From the NCBI GenBank assembly GCA_026225945.1, contig JAMJFZ010001749.1, positions 33,462-97,461 on the forward strand: 64,000 nucleotides of DNA, written 5' to 3'. The notes under the pieces were generated by a model. That model ran no database searches, was not told the DNA's origin, and saw only the letters and a list, made by a program, of their open reading frames with translations. Source of the DNA: Cricetomys ansorgei. Taxonomy: Eukaryota; Chordata; Mammalia; Rodentia; Nesomyidae. Each line of letters opens with the position of its first letter. Position 1 is the stretch's first letter. Of the stretch, positions 1-12,353 are shown piece after piece. The translations under genes were made by a program, and so were the position numbers.

Positions 1-591
1 TTTTTGTTGGAAAACATTCTGACATAGGTTTTTCTCTTCTTGTGCACTATGGTTATTATTAGAAGAAAAATAATCCCCATGTCAGCTTTTAGCCAATTCA
101 GGACCTTTGAGGATGAACCTAAAAGTGACACCCAGGTAACAGGTGAGGCTGTAAGCACACTGTCTCCCACGTTGATGAAAACGGCCTAATATGTGAGCCG
201 GCATAGTCATTTGTGTGTTGGCTTTAGGTTAGGCATGTACAAGGTAGTTATGCCAACTGACCATTAAGAAGTACACGCTAGAGCTGGGCCCAGCGCCCAT
301 GGATGTAACCCAGCACTCTGAGGTTAAGGCAGGAAGAGCTATGAGGTTGAGGTCAGCCTGGACTATAGGAATGAGACTCTGAGGGGCAGGGAGGAGGAGA
401 AGCAGAAGCATCCCCTCACATGAAAACTTTAAATTTATTAACCGCGTAGCTAGCAGATGCTTGGCAAGCAGGCTGCGTGTTTTCCACCTCTGTTCATGTG
501 ATTCTCAATTATGGAAATTTTAATTATTCGTTGTCCTTAGAGCAGTTCTCAAAAGGTTAGTTTTGAAATATTTTTAAGATTATGTATTCCA

Positions 592-735
592 CCAGGCTGT
601 GGTGACACATGCCTTTAATCCCAGCACTTGGTAGGCAGAAAGCACGCAGATCTCTGTGAGTTCGAGGCCAGCCTGATCTACAGAGTGAGTTCTAGGACAG
701 CCAGAGAAACCTTGTCTCAGAAAACAAAAGAAATA
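592..735 (+). repeat. B1 SINE
   Basis: Contains 'catgcctttaatcccagc' and 'ttcgaggccagcctgatcta', ending in an A-rich tail. Confidence 0.85.
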
Positions 736-906
736 TATATATCCCCCAAAGGGAGTATGTGTTTCCCAGCCTTTATGAAATTATTTTCTGTTTTTTGTTT
801 GTTTTATGCAAAATTTCCTCATTTTGTAACCTTGCAAAATTCCTGCCTCAGCATCATCATTGCACCACCACACCCAGCATGAATGAAGTATTTAAAAACA
901 ATACCC

Positions 907-1300
907 AGGGCTGGCAAGATGGCACAGCTGCTAAGAACCCGTGTATCTCACATCAGGAAGTTTGCCACTGCCTGTAACTCCAGTTCTGGGGCCTCACACC
1001 CGCTTCTGCCGTCCTTAGACATCTGCACACACCGTGTACATTACACATCTCGCACAGAGTCTCTGTGTAGCTCTCACTGGCCTGAAACTCACTGTGTAGA
1101 CCAGGCTGGTCTCAATCTACCATACTTTTCTTTTTCTTTTTTTTTTTTTCTGGTTTTTCAAGACAGGGTTTCTCTGTTGTAACTCTGGCTGTCCTGGAAC
1201 TCACTCTAGACCGAGCTGACCTTGAATTCATAGACTCCCCTCTCTCTGCCTCCAGACTGCTGTGTTTAAAAGCATGTGCCACCTTTGCCCAGACACCATG
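907..1300. repeat. B2/B3-like fragment followed by two tandem reverse B1 pieces
   Basis: A plus-strand 'agggctggcaagatggcaca' element (907-1045) adjoins a partial minus-strand B1 (1048-1122), into which a second minus-strand B1 with its T tract (1126-1300) appears to have inserted. Confidence 0.7.
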
Positions 1301-1337
1301 CTTTTCTTAAATAAATATTTTTTTAATGAAAATAAAG

Positions 1338-1742
1338 GGCTGGAGAGATTGCTCAGTGGCTAAGGGCACTTGCTGCTCTTGCAGAGGACCTGGGTTTGAT
1401 TCCCACACCCACATGGCAACTCATAACCATCTGGAACTCCAGTTCCAGGGGATCCAACTTCCTCTTCTGGCCTCCACAGGCACTGCATGATGTGGTACAC
1501 AGATATACATGCAGGCAAGACATCCACACACATTTAAAAAGTAGATATCAAAAAACACGAATAAAATCTTTTTCTTTCTTTCTTTCCTCCCTTCCTCCCC
1601 ACTGGTTTTTCGAGACAGAGTAGCCCTGGCTGTCCTGGAACTCACTCTGTAGACCAGACTTGCCTAGGTCTCACAGAGATCCGACTACCTCTGCCTCCTG
1701 AATGCTAGAATTAAAGGTTTCAGCCACCCCTCCTGGCCAAAT
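1338..1742. repeat. B2/B3 SINE (plus) then B1 SINE (minus)
   Basis: 'gggctggagagattgctcag' opens the B2/B3 unit (1338-1575). A pyrimidine run and 'ggtttttcgagacagag' mark the reverse B1 (1597-1742). From 1743 to 3220 the DNA is mostly unique, with a B3 remnant near 1760-1850. Confidence 0.8.
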
Positions 1743-3221
1743 AAAATCTTTTAGAAAAAGATTTATTATTTTTTTATTCATGTGTATTATTGTGTGTCTA
1801 TGTGAGAGCCTGTGCTTGTGTGTGCAAAATATATCTTTCTTAAACATTTATCAACAGGCTTTCAACTTAGAGGAAGTCTCTGCTGCAGTCTTTATTTAAT
1901 CTCCCCTTTCCAATCCAACAAAGCAGTCACAATCTGTTTTCTTTTCCTAGGTGTTTCCTCACAGTACCTAAAGGGTGCAGGCTATTTACCAATTGCTTCA
2001 ATAAAAAAGTAAATTGAATAGCAACGAATATATATAGAAAGGGAGAAAGCTGATATCATGTTCATGTGTGGGTTATACGGGATGAACCCAGGGCCTCAGG
2101 CATGCTAGTCAAGTCCTCTACCTATAGGACAGTGCCTATATCCTTAGTCTAATAGACATCTTGACTAAGTGGCTGTATCAGAAGAATCTGATACCACACT
2201 CAGAGACATAGCATACTTAACCTTAGAATTGTCAAGGCTGGACACTGCTGCCTGAGCCTGAGATACCCTACAGCTTTAACCCTAGGCAGCACACTGAGCC
2301 CAATTTTGTATCAGTTCTGCAGTTGACTTACAGTCACATAAAACAGGAGCTTGGTGGGCAGGGGTGAGCCTTTTCTGAGGTATAGCTGCCTGCATCATTC
2401 CCATGCCTGTAAATAATGCTAAGAAACTCATTTACTGTCTCCAAGTTGGACTTCAGAACCTTTCGTAGGTCTGTTTGTTCCCCCTCCCTTGGAGTGAATA
2501 AATATTTCTTTTTACATCTCTTTAGGTCACAAGTACATCTGAAGACCCTTGGCACATAGCAGGCATTCAGTTAGCATTAATTGATTCTGCATTATATTTC
2601 CTAAATTGAGAGATGAAACGATTCCTTAGGGCTTCAACTTTGACCACTAGTCTTCCAAGTCATGTGACTCTAGGGCAAGCCAGGCCTTTTGCCTTTCGTG
2701 GCTCTCTGCTTTATAGTTGTCCTTGAGGCACTCATTGCTAAACCACAATTGAATCTTCATTGAGAGGGAACACAGGCCTTTCAAACACATGGCAATAGGC
2801 AGTAAGTTGGGGGTGGGGGGTGGGGAGCAGGATTCAGGAATTCTGTCTCACAACTAAGCCTTCCAAGTCACTGCCAGGCCAGACCAGACAGCTAAGAGCT
2901 TCTCTCTCAAGATCCTTTATGCTTTCCCTTCCTGCTGGAGAGATGCAGAATGAGACTCCAAATCACCAGCATGGAAGCTAAGGCAGAGACATGTCTTGGA
3001 GAGAACTAGACATCACATTATTAAAATATTTAGGCTGGTCCATTGTCCAAATGTCTATTTATAATCATACTTTTATCTTTTTTCTAAGCTTGAAACTTAG
3101 GTTAAAAACAAAAAAGATATTTTTGAAAAATGACAGATGTTCTTCAGTCCTACAATGGAATGAGATGGTGTATAGTTTAGAGGGTAATTTTATTTCTTGT
3201 TCTCACTAAGAAAATGGAAGT

Positions 3222-3560
3222 GGGGACCAGAGAGATGGCTTAACTGGTAGAAGCCTCTTGTGTAGGCCTGATGATCTGAATTCAATCTCAGGATTTCCTA
3301 AGGTGACAGGAGAGAACCAACTCCCTGTAGTTGTCCTCTGACCTCCACAGGAGTGCCACAGCACACATGTGACAACACGCATACATGCATACACTCACAC
3401 ATAAAGAAATATTTTTACATGGCAATGAATCTTTTTCAGCTCAAAGATGCTTTCTCAGCCATGCATGGTGGCACACACCTACCATCCTAGCACTCAAGAA
3501 ATGAAGGCAGGAGAATCAGGATTTTGAAGCTAGGACTACATTCAACCCTGTTTCAAAACA
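3222..3560 (+). repeat. B3-like SINE and a degenerate B1/B4 unit
   Basis: 'ggggaccagagagatggctt' starts the first. The second starts near 'gccatgcatggtggcacac' (3455) and is well diverged. Confidence 0.65.
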
Positions 3561-3905
3561 GAACAACACTTGAAGATGCCCTTTCTTAGCTTTGACTTTA
3601 TTGACTTGCCTTTATGTTCCAGAACATTCTTTGCCAAAGCATGCTCTTTACATGCTGTGAATGACATTGAGGACTTTCTACATAGCAGAGAACTAAGATG
3701 GGGATGGAGGGGTGTGGCCTCTGAGAAGCCCCTTCCTGGCAGGGGCTTATGGAAGCATTGCTGTTTCCATCCAAAGGGAAAAAGCTTCACAGAGCCTTTC
3801 ATCACCTTAGAGGGCCAGGGCACCACAAATAGGGGCTGCAAGGTCAGTGTGGGATCCAGACCCGAGGTAATAAGTAACAAATATAAGAATGTTGTAGGTG
3901 ATTTC

Positions 3906-3910
<5 letters not shown>

Positions 3911-3938
<28 letters not shown>

Positions 3939-4345
3939 GGTTTTTGTTTTGTTTGTTTTTTTGAGACAGGGTTTCTCTGTTGTAACTCTGGCTGTCCTGG
4001 AACTCACTCTGTAGACCAGGCTGGCCTCAAATTCAGAGATCCACCTTCCTCTACCTCCAGATTGCTGGGATTAAAGGCATGTGCAACCACTGCCAGGTTA
4101 TTGTAAGTGATTGCTAAAAAAGATTTATTTTTATTGTTAGTTTATATGATTGAATGTTTTGCCTGTATGTATGTGTGTGTACCACATGCATGGCTGGTTC
4201 CTGTGGAGCCCAAAAGCAGGTTATTAAATCTCCTGGAATCAGAGTTACAAACAAGCCACCTTGTGGGTCCTGGGAATTTAATCCAAGCCCTCTGCAAGAG
4301 CAACAAATATCTTAACCCCTAGGCTAGCTCTTCAGCCTGTTGCAG
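3911..4345 (-). repeat. B1 (3911-4098) and B3 (4117-4345) SINEs, both reverse
   Basis: T18 tract and 'gagacagggtttctctgttg' for B1; 'ttttgcctgtatgtatgtgt' and a terminal 'gctcttcagcctg' for B3. From 4346 to 5420 I see only unique A/T-rich intergenic sequence. Confidence 0.8.
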
Positions 4346-5424
4346 GTATTTTATATGCATTATTTCTACTAGGGAGAGTACTGTGTGAAATCTGAACATT
4401 ACTAATGGAAAAACTGTTCAGCTTTGGGCTAAAGGCTCATGAGCTCCAGGAATATAAAGCCTGTATTTCCTCCACTGATCTGTCACCAAGGCCCAGGAAA
4501 TGCAGTTCATATGTGGTTCGCATAAACTACCCATGTGGATGATTTGGCATTAATGATATACAGGTGGGCTCTAGAGTTGGATTGTCCAGGCTCAAATCTT
4601 AGCTAGATATTTTACTAGCTTTCTGATTTGTTCAAGGTGTTTACCTCACCCCATTCACCTTCCTAGTGGGAGTAATAATGTTACCTACTTGATAACTGTC
4701 ATGCTAGTAAAAGAGGTTACACAGGAGGCACTAAGGATTGTGCCCAGCTTCTAGGAAGTGCTCAATAACAGGCTGCCCATTGCTGCTGCTTTTCATCTAG
4801 AAGAAACAGAGCTTTCTGGAATTGGCCAAAGTGCTGAGTTTGTGGGAAATTTATCCCCAGACAATTTCAATGAATGGTTTGCCCTGAGCTTTTGCCCTTG
4901 AACAAAAAAGACTATTTCCTAGCTGTGAGATGGAGACTCCATGTATGCTCCAGGCTCCCTTGGGCTCCTCTCTAACCTTGCTTTCTGTGCTGTGGGTCAG
5001 CTGAGGCTAAATTAGAATACTCAGAGAACACAGGGAAACCCAAGCAACCCTTGCTTACTTCATAAAAGCTGATGAAAGACAGGAACTTATCACTGGGAGC
5101 CTTTGTTTTTCTTCTTAACTGAAAGATTTTTCCATATAAATAAGCTTAACTTCTTATTTCATAAAATTAATACTGAATAAAATGTTTACTATCTGAACAG
5201 TTGCACCCAGTTTTATGTGCCCCTTAATATGACAGCAGCATTGCTCAGTACTGGGGATGTAACTCCACAGCAGAGCCAGAGCTTAGTGAAAATGAACGGC
5301 ACCCCAGGTCCAACCTATAACAGCAAGAACACTCAGTTATATCAGAAAACCAATAAAATAGACAATGAAGGATTTCTAACGCTCTGGTTTAAAAAAATGA
5401 TGAAATATTTCAACAAAGCTGAGC

Positions 5425-5678
5425 CGAGCCAGGTATAGTGGCATACTCCTGAAATCCCAGCAACTACAGAGTTAGAGGTAGGAGTATCATAAATTCAAGG
5501 CCAGCCTGGGCTACACAGTGAGTTGCAGGCTACTATGGTTTATATAGTGAGACATAAATTCTATCTAAGGGCCCAAAGATGGCTCAAGGGCAGAAGCACT
5601 TGCTTTCCAAGTCTGAAAACCTGAGTTCAGTCCCTAGAATTCACAATGGAAAGTGAGAACTGAAGGTGTTAGAGGACC

Positions 5679-5725
<47 letters not shown>

Positions 5726-6090
5726 AAAAAATAAAGTTAAGTCATGTAGTAGTGGCTCATGCCCAGAGGCAGGCAGATCCGTGTGAGTTCAAGGCCGGCC
5801 TGGTCAACAGAGTGAGCTCCAGAATAGCCAGAGTTGCAACAGAGAAACCCTGTCTCGAAAAACCAAAACCAAACAAACAAACAAAACAAAAGAAAAAACA
5901 AAGCAAAACAATAATAAATAAATAAATAAAGTTAATGATCATAATTGGGTGTGGTGGTGCACATCTGTAATCCCAGCACTTGGGAGGGGGAGGCCAGGTG
6001 GGTTATTCATCTTCTGGTTGGTTGTACAGCAAGTTCAGGGCCAACTTTGGCTACCTGAGACCCCATCCCAAAACAAACAACAACAACAGA
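5425..6090 (+). repeat. cluster of four forward SINEs with a (CA)n tract
   Basis: B1/B4-like 5425-5560, B3-like 5572-5685, (CA)n 5686-5724, B1 5738-5880 ending in an A-rich (AATA)n tail, and B4-like 5944-6090. Confidence 0.7.
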
Positions 6091-6181
6091 AAAGCAAGGA
6101 AGAAAGTAAGTCAGCGTTTACAAACAAGCCTTTTTGAAAGAATGGATCCGCAAGGCGAATTTTCCGCAAGTCATAGGAGAC

Positions 6182-6196
6182 AGCGCCATCTACTGA
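6182..6196 (-). promoter_or_regulatory. CTCF-like motif in the intergenic region
   Basis: Minus strand reads TCAGTAGATGGCGCT, 14 of 15 to the CTCF core, just outside the B4-like SINE at 5944-6090. Confidence 0.35.
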
Positions 6197-6384
6197 CCAT
6201 GAAATTTGCTGGCCTAGAATGAGCAGGGACAGGAGGGAAGCTGAGGGAAGTGGTTTCCTGATCTATTGAGATGGGTTTTTTGTTGTTGTTTTTAGTGCGC
6301 TGGTGCATCTGAATGTCCAGGTTCCATCTATGTTAATCTGCTTTCCATTGTCAAAATAAAGACTGGATAAATCCGCTTACGGAA

Positions 6385-6533
6385 AGAAACCAGCCCAACA
6401 GGTAAAGTGTTGAGCAAGCCTGATGACCTGAGTGTGATCCTAGGACCCATCTGAAAGTGGAAGTAGACTGACTGTCCTCTGATCTCATGTTATGGTACAC
6501 ACCTATCCCACCTGTCCATATTCACCTGTGTGC

Positions 6534-6577
<44 letters not shown>

Positions 6578-6725
6578 TTGAAAAAAATGTTTTAATTGAC
6601 TAGACATGATGGAACACACTTTTAAGTCCCAACACTTAGAAGGCAGAGGTAGGCAGATCTCTGTAAGTTCAAGGACAGCCTGATCTACATGCGTTCCAAG
6701 CTAGCCAGAGCTACATACACACATA
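6385..6725 (+). repeat. B3-like SINE, (AC)n 6537-6571, B1 SINE
   Basis: The B3-like unit loses its tail in the AC repeat; the B1 (6603-6725) carries 'tctctgtaagttcaaggaca'. Between 7132 and 7960 the sequence is unique, with a short GGTGGGAGTG duplication at about 7545-7575. Confidence 0.65.
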
Positions 6726-6781
6726 CATATACATACATAAATAAAATAAAAATTAAAAGTCTTATATAAAAGGAGTAAACT

Positions 6782-7131
6782 TGTGTTTTGGCTCACTGTA
6801 GCAGTATACCTAAGTTGTTGCTCGCCAGTAAAGACAAGGAGACAGTTTCATATCTACAAACCCTGCCAGACCTCAGCAGAGGGAACCATCTATCATGGCA
6901 AGCACTATACTGGACAGTGGAACCCCGATTGTCTCATCTCAGGGGTTTTATTGACGCAGAAGCTCCTCGGGTGTTCTATTGATAGCACGTGCAGATCATG
7001 AGGAATCAAACGTCTTTTAGATAAAGCCAACACCTGCAGACAATACAAAATGCCAAAGTCTAGGCAGACCTTCCCCCAACAATGCACAAAAGAACTGTTT
7101 TAAACATAACTAGAAACAAACTTCTGCAACA
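6782..7131 (-). mobile_element. solo LTR of the same ERVK-like family
   Basis: It shares with the two LTRs near 38.5-40.1 kb the blocks 'aaccctgccagacctcagc', 'gtgttctattgata' and 'acacctgcagacaa', in the same order. The minus-strand start is TGTTGCAGAAG. No purine tract or primer site adjoins it, so it is a solo LTR. I did not find a convincing 6-bp target duplication. Confidence 0.8.
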
Positions 7132-7959
7132 ATTCACAGTTTCTGAGGTTCTGGTCTGTGGATGCTTAGCCCTGGTGCTTTGGGCCTGCCTGTGGCAGCA
7201 CAGGACATCATGGCAGGAGTTGGTACTACCCTGCTCACCTCATGGCATCTAGGAAGCGAGAGAGGAGAGGCTGGCATCTCAATCTCCTCTTCAGGGGCAC
7301 ACACCAGGGATCTAACTTCCTTCTGCCAGGCCTTGTTTTGAAGTCCCAGGTACTCACAGTAGCAGCACAAAGCTGGAAGTCAAGCTTTTAACCCGTGGGG
7401 CCTCTGGGGACCATTCAAGATGCAAAATGGAGCATGCCCATTCCTGTATGCTGTCCTGATGCCCAAGTCAGGCAGAGTTGTTTCTTCCCTCCTAATGTCC
7501 TAGCATCAAACCCAGGTATGATTCCACTGAAGTTCACCGGGGTGGGAGTGGTGGGTGGGAGTGGTGGGTGGGAGAACAAATGAGTTAATTAGGCTAATTT
7601 ACAGACAATGGGTGAGGGATTATGGGCAGGACCCCAGGTGACCTTAAAGCTGCCACACTGGAAGGTCTGCATCCTGCAGGGATGATGGCTTCCCTGAGGC
7701 TATGTAGAAGGATGAAGTCCTTTCCTCATCTTTCCCTACAGATATCCTCTGGCCCAGCCCCCAAGACTGGCTGCCATTAGGGAAGAATTGCATACAACTG
7801 GTTGGGAGGGGCTGTGGGTACTAAAGTGAGGCAGGTAAGGGTCCGTGGCCCTCCCCACCCACTTCTTCTATGAAGGAATGTAGTCAACAGGCCCAGGTGC
7901 CATGAGGTTTTTGCAAGCAGGCGCAGCAGAACTCTTGAGGATGGATCCCTAGCACCATA

Positions 7960-8105
7960 TAAACCAGGCATGGTGGCACATGCCTGTAATCCCAGCACTA
8001 GTGAGGTGGAGGCAGGAAGACAAGAAATTTTAGGCCATCTTCTGATATGTAGCAAGTTCAAAGCCAGCCTAGGCTACATGAGACCCTCTCTCAAAACAGG
8101 AACAA
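7960..8105 (+). repeat. B4-like SINE
   Basis: 'ggcatggtggcacatgcctg' and 'tacatgagaccctctctcaa', ending just left of the putative MUC13 3'UTR end. Confidence 0.7.
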
Positions 8106-8164
8106 ATAAAATGAGCCTCAGTGCTGTGTGTACTATGAAAACCTTCCAAGTAAGAAAGGACACC

Positions 8165-8315
8165 ATCTAACAAAGATGTTTTATTGGGTCATTGCCTTCC
8201 ACAATGAACAATCAAAAACAAATAATAAAAATAGCAAATAAAAATACCTTGTGAGAAGACCAGACATCAGACAGATATAAGGGCACAATTAATATTTAAA
8301 AAGACTGCTGGGTGT

Positions 8316-8362
<47 letters not shown>

Positions 8363-9004
8363 TGGTGGGCACTGTTAAGCCTTGTCATGGAGCAGGCTGA
8401 GGCCCAGTGAAGCATCTGTGGAATCCACATCATAGAGTGAACACAGCTCCAGACAGACAGAAGGCCTGTGATGTCACAGGGACCTCACACTGACTGCTGC
8501 CTTCATGGCTTTCCCAGGATCTATGTCTTGGGGCGGTCAGGACCTGAGAAGTGCCCATTAGCTGCCTGGGGAGGAACACCAAGGGAGGAGGTGCCACCTG
8601 CTACCTTCTCCTTCACTGGCCTTCCCAGCATGGCTTCTCTGGCCTCTCTCTACCACCCATGCTCATGTTTTTCCTCCCTGTTTTTCCTACCAACTAGCAT
8701 CTGAAGGACTCGAATGTCCCCACGGAGGACAAAGCTAGTCTAAGCCTTCTCATTCTCATCAGAAGGTCTCCAGATTTGTTGAGACCTCCTGAGAAAGCTG
8801 GGGGATGCTTCTGTCTCTTGCCTGTCTTCTTGGAGTGAGGCACTTTCACAAGCCAGTGGCTGTTCAAGGAGTCCAGGGCCCAGAGCTCAGGACAGCACTG
8901 CCCAGGGATGGTTTATGACGGTGCTCCCTCTGGTTTGGAAATGCTGTTGGCCCAACAGGAATAAAAAGTCTCACACCAACCACCATCTTAGCATTTTGTA
9001 TTAA
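8165..9004 (-). other. Muc13: possible MUC13 3'UTR terminal exon
   Basis: Inferred only. The sequence is largely free of SINEs. A minus-strand AATAAA (plus tttatt, 8180-8185) lies near its end in an A/T-rich context, and a possible acceptor (attttctccag|TTAATAC) sits at 9005. It is the first region downstream of the coding end that looks like a 3'UTR exon. A (TG)n tract at 8321-8359 lies inside. RNA evidence would be needed for boundaries. Confidence 0.3.
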
Positions 9005-9367
9005 CTGGAGAAAATCAACTCTTACAAAAGCTCATATCTCTATGTCTGTTTAATTTCATGGGTGTGTCTTCAGCAAGCTGCATTCTTCACACAAGTTCAT
9101 ATTCAGAGAGGTTGGCGGATGGGATGGAGAGGAACATTTCATATCACAGCTTGTATGGGCTGGGCTGGGCAGGGTTCCAAATTCTTATCATTCTATATAG
9201 GAGGAGGCAGAGACAGAGACAAAACTTAGAAAAGATTCCCAAAGGCTACAGGAGAAAATTGAGATTTGTCAATTATTAACACTTTTGTCTTCTCCAGCTT
9301 TCTTCCTGTGTTCCCTTATGTCTCTGGGGTGTTTGTTTTGGGACAAGATTTCTCCCTGTGGCGTAGT

Positions 9368-9735
9368 CTGGTATGGTGGTTTGAATGAGAACGGCCCTAT
9401 AGACTCATATGTTTGAATACGTGGTTCCATTTGGTGGAACTGTTCGAGAAGGCCTAGGAGGTGTGGTTCTGATGGAGGAGGTGTGTTACTGGGGGTGGTG
9501 TGGTGTGGTGCGGTTTCAAAGCCCACACCATTCCCAGTTAGCTCTCTTTGCCTCCTAATTTCAGATTAGGATGTAAGCTCCCAACTTCTTGTCCAGCACC
9601 ATGCCTGCCTGCCTGCCAGCTGCCACGCTCTCCACCATGGTGGTCATACACTCTAACCCCCTGGAACTGTAAGCTCCAGTAAACTCTTTCTGCTATAAGA
9701 AGCCTTGGTCATAGTGTCTTATCATGTCAATGAAA
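9368..9735 (+). repeat. rodent dispersed repeat, family not assigned
   Basis: The block from 'tggtggtttgaatgagaacg' to 'gaaataactaagac' is a medium-copy rodent repeat I recognise by pattern. It contains 'ttccatttggtggaactgtt' and a GGTGTGGT-rich segment. It is probably a transposon relic. Confidence 0.55.
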
Positions 9736-9845
9736 TAACTAAGACCTCGCTTCAGGCTTATGGTCCTTGTGGCTCAGCCCCCCGCATGCTGGGATTACAG
9801 GTGTGTGTAACACTCCCAGGGTGTCTGGGTTTCTTGTTATTTTTC

Positions 9846-9915
9846 CATTTTATTTTATTTTATTTTATTTTATTTTATTTTATTTTATTTTATTTTATTT
9901 TATTTTATTTTATTT

Positions 9916-9950
<35 letters not shown>
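9846..9950. repeat. (TTTTA)n then (TG)n microsatellites
   Basis: About 14 copies of the pentanucleotide (9846-9918) run directly into a 32-bp TG tract (9919-9950). Confidence 0.95.
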
Positions 9951-9952
<2 letters not shown>

Positions 9953-9957
9953 ATGCG

Positions 9958-10455
9958 CATGCTAAGGTTTCAATATGTAACCCCAACTGGGCTAGCCTGG
10001 AACTCGCATATAGTTCAGCCTAAAACACAGAAATCTGCATGCTCTGCTTCCTGAGTGCTAGTATTAAAAGTGTATGCCACCACAAGCTGGGCAGTGGTGG
10101 TGCACACCTTTAATCCCAGCACTCGGGAGGCAGAGGCAGACAAATCTCTGAGTTTGAGGTTCCCCTGGTCTTCAGAGTTCTAGAATAGCCAGGGCTACGT
10201 ATAGAAACCCTGCCTCAAAAAAACCAGCCCCCTGTATGCCACCGTGTCCAGCATGTTTTTTATTTTGTTTTTGTTCTTTCCAATTATTTATTTATTTATT
10301 TTGATTTTTTTTTTTTTTTTTTTTCGAGACAGGGTTTCTCTGTGTAGTCCTTGCTGTCCTGGAACTTGCTCTGTAGCTCAAACTGGCCTCTGAACTCGCA
10401 GAGATCTGCCTGCCTCTGTCTTTGGGACTAAAGGTGTATGACACCATATCTCAAG
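9958..10455. repeat. three B1 SINEs in alternating orientation
   Basis: Minus B1 remnant 9958-10084, plus B1 10086-10230 ('gggcagtggtggtgcacacc'), minus B1 10295-10455 with T tract and 'tcgagacagggtttctctgt'. Confidence 0.75.
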
Positions 10456-10799
10456 ACCCTTTTCTTTCTCTTTTACATTTCATTCATTTATTTGTGTTTG
10501 CGTATATGTTCACGTACGCGTATGTGCTTGCGTGTAGTCTACGTGTGGGGGGTCGAGCTCTTCAGTCCTTTGTCACTCTTCTCCCTAGAGTCACCTCTCA
10601 CCAGCCCCAAACAACTATTCTTCATAAATCCTTCCTAAGGTAACAAAATGTTTTCAGCAAGACTTGTTTTCTCTCTTGTGAAATGGACTGCATTGAAGGA
10701 GGTAGTGTGGCCGAATGGGAGGCACCAGCTACATATGTATGTTACATACACTATATATTATATAACTAATGTGCAATATATAACTCTTATATATTTATA

Positions 10800-11008
10800 T
10801 ATAAATATATATTTAATTATATCATATAGGCATGGGTATTTTGCCTGCATATATGTTGTGCGCCTTGTGTGTGCCTGGTGCCAGTAGAGCCAGAGAGGGC
10901 ATTGGATCCCCTGGGACTGGAGGGACAGACAGCTGTGAGCTACCATGTGGGTGCTGAGACTGAAACCCAGGTCATGTGGAAGAGCTGCTGAGCCGTCTCT
11001 CCAGCCCT
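10800..11008 (-). repeat. B3 SINE, reverse
   Basis: 'ggtattttgcctgcatatat' through 'gccgtctctccagccctg'. An AT-rich stretch (10735-10820) precedes it. 11009-11540 holds unique sequence only. Confidence 0.8.
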
Positions 11009-11544
11009 GGCACTGGATTTGGAAATAAACTGTGTTGCTGTGGGATGTAGGGGAAGAAGACAGTTGCCTTTCTGCATTTGGCTGACAAGGCTCCCACAGA
11101 CTCACGGGCAGCCACGTTCTTCCCAGGCCTGACCTAGACCCCAGTCCTTTACACCCTAGGTGCTGCTGTCCCACGTACTTGAGTCATGGCCATGGAAGTG
11201 GATATTCAATCATTATTTTGTTTTATTTTTGGTATTATAAATTGAATATAGGACCTCACTATCTATTATTGACTTTCTTTTTAATAATTATTTAAGCAGT
11301 GCAAAGTACTAAGTTTCATCATGACACGGTCATATGCCATTACATTTCGTTCTTAATTGTTCTCTTCATCTGTCACCCGAAACCAAGCTCTCAAATCATT
11401 TTCTTTTCTTTTGAAGTAGTGTCTTACTGAGATGGCCAAGCTGGCTGTGAACTTGCTATCTTCTTCTATCAGTCTCGTGAGAAGCTGTTATGATTGGCCC
11501 TGGCTAGAAGTAGATACTTTACTAATTTGTCTATTTATTACACT

Positions 11545-12110
11545 TACATACTTACATGCCATAGTGTGCATGTGGAGGCGAGAGAATGATTTGTGATTGT
11601 TGGCTCTCTCCCCCCATCGTGTGGGTCCCAGGATTGAGCTCAGATCATCAGACTCAAAGGCAAGTGCTTACTGGCTGAGCCATCTCACCAGCTCGGAAAT
11701 GGGTAAGTTGGAGGCACTCAAGGACTCTAAAACTGAACTACTCTGTTTTATAAAAGAGGAACAAGAAACCTGAGACATTCAGAGACAGGTCTGAAGTCAT
11801 GTAGACGGCCATTAGTGCTGGGGACCAAGTGATGGCAGTTGTAATGGCTGGGGCCTCTTTGCTTTAGCTTCATCTGTTTGCTATTAATTTTTTGAAGATT
11901 TGTTTACATTTTTATGTGTATGAGTGTTTTGCTTGCATTTGTGTATGTGCACTATGTGCTTGCCTGGAACATGTAGAAGTCAAAAAAGTCATTGGATCCC
12001 CTGGAACTAGAGTTAGAGATGGTTGTGAGTCACCATGTGGGTGCAGATCCGAGCCCATGTCCTCTGCAAGAGCAACTCTTAACCACGGAGCACCTCCCCA
12101 GACCTGCTTC
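11545..12110 (-). repeat. two reverse B3 SINEs immediately downstream of the MUC13 coding end
   Basis: 11545-11695 and 11893-12105, each ending in a 'gagccatctcaccagctc'-like or 'acctccccagacctgc' head. The second lies about 50 bp beyond the donor that follows the MUC13 stop codon. Confidence 0.75.
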
Positions 12111-12157
12111 AGCTTTGTCTGCCCATTACATTCTGCAAAGTCAGAGGTTGTACTCAC

Positions 12158-12353
12158 CTAGTAGCCAGGGTGAAGCATGCTTCGCTGGTTTGTATAGGGA
12201 TTTGTGGTCTGACTGGGGAACCCTGTTCTGACTTTGGGGAAGATGCTGTTGTCAGCTCCAAAATTGCTGAAGCTGGTTTGATGCATTCGTACTTTAGGAA
12301 AGTCTTCCTCAATCAACTTCTGTTCTTCCACATTCCTCCTTTTGTTCCTTGAG
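12158..12353 (-). CDS. Muc13: MUC13 exon 11: cytoplasmic tail and stop
   Basis: Acceptor tgattacag|CTCAAGG; the stop TAG sits at 12160-12158. The 64-residue tail starts [18 protein letters not shown] (basic stop-transfer patch, then acidic). It continues through [20 protein letters not shown] and ends [10 protein letters not shown]. It matches the human tail around LIDEDF, FTNLGAEGSVFPKVR and the terminal PxY. The stop is immediately followed by a strong donor (TAG|gtgagtac), so the 3'UTR probably continues in a separate exon. Confidence 0.92.

Noticed and set aside
3570..4106. 178-codon plus-strand reading
   Set aside because: Its second half is a reverse B1 SINE with poly-T; no splice or coding support.
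8950..8970. Plus-strand AATAAA (aggaataaaaagtc) as a polyadenylation site
   Set aside because: No plus-strand gene lies upstream; both genes here are on the minus strand.
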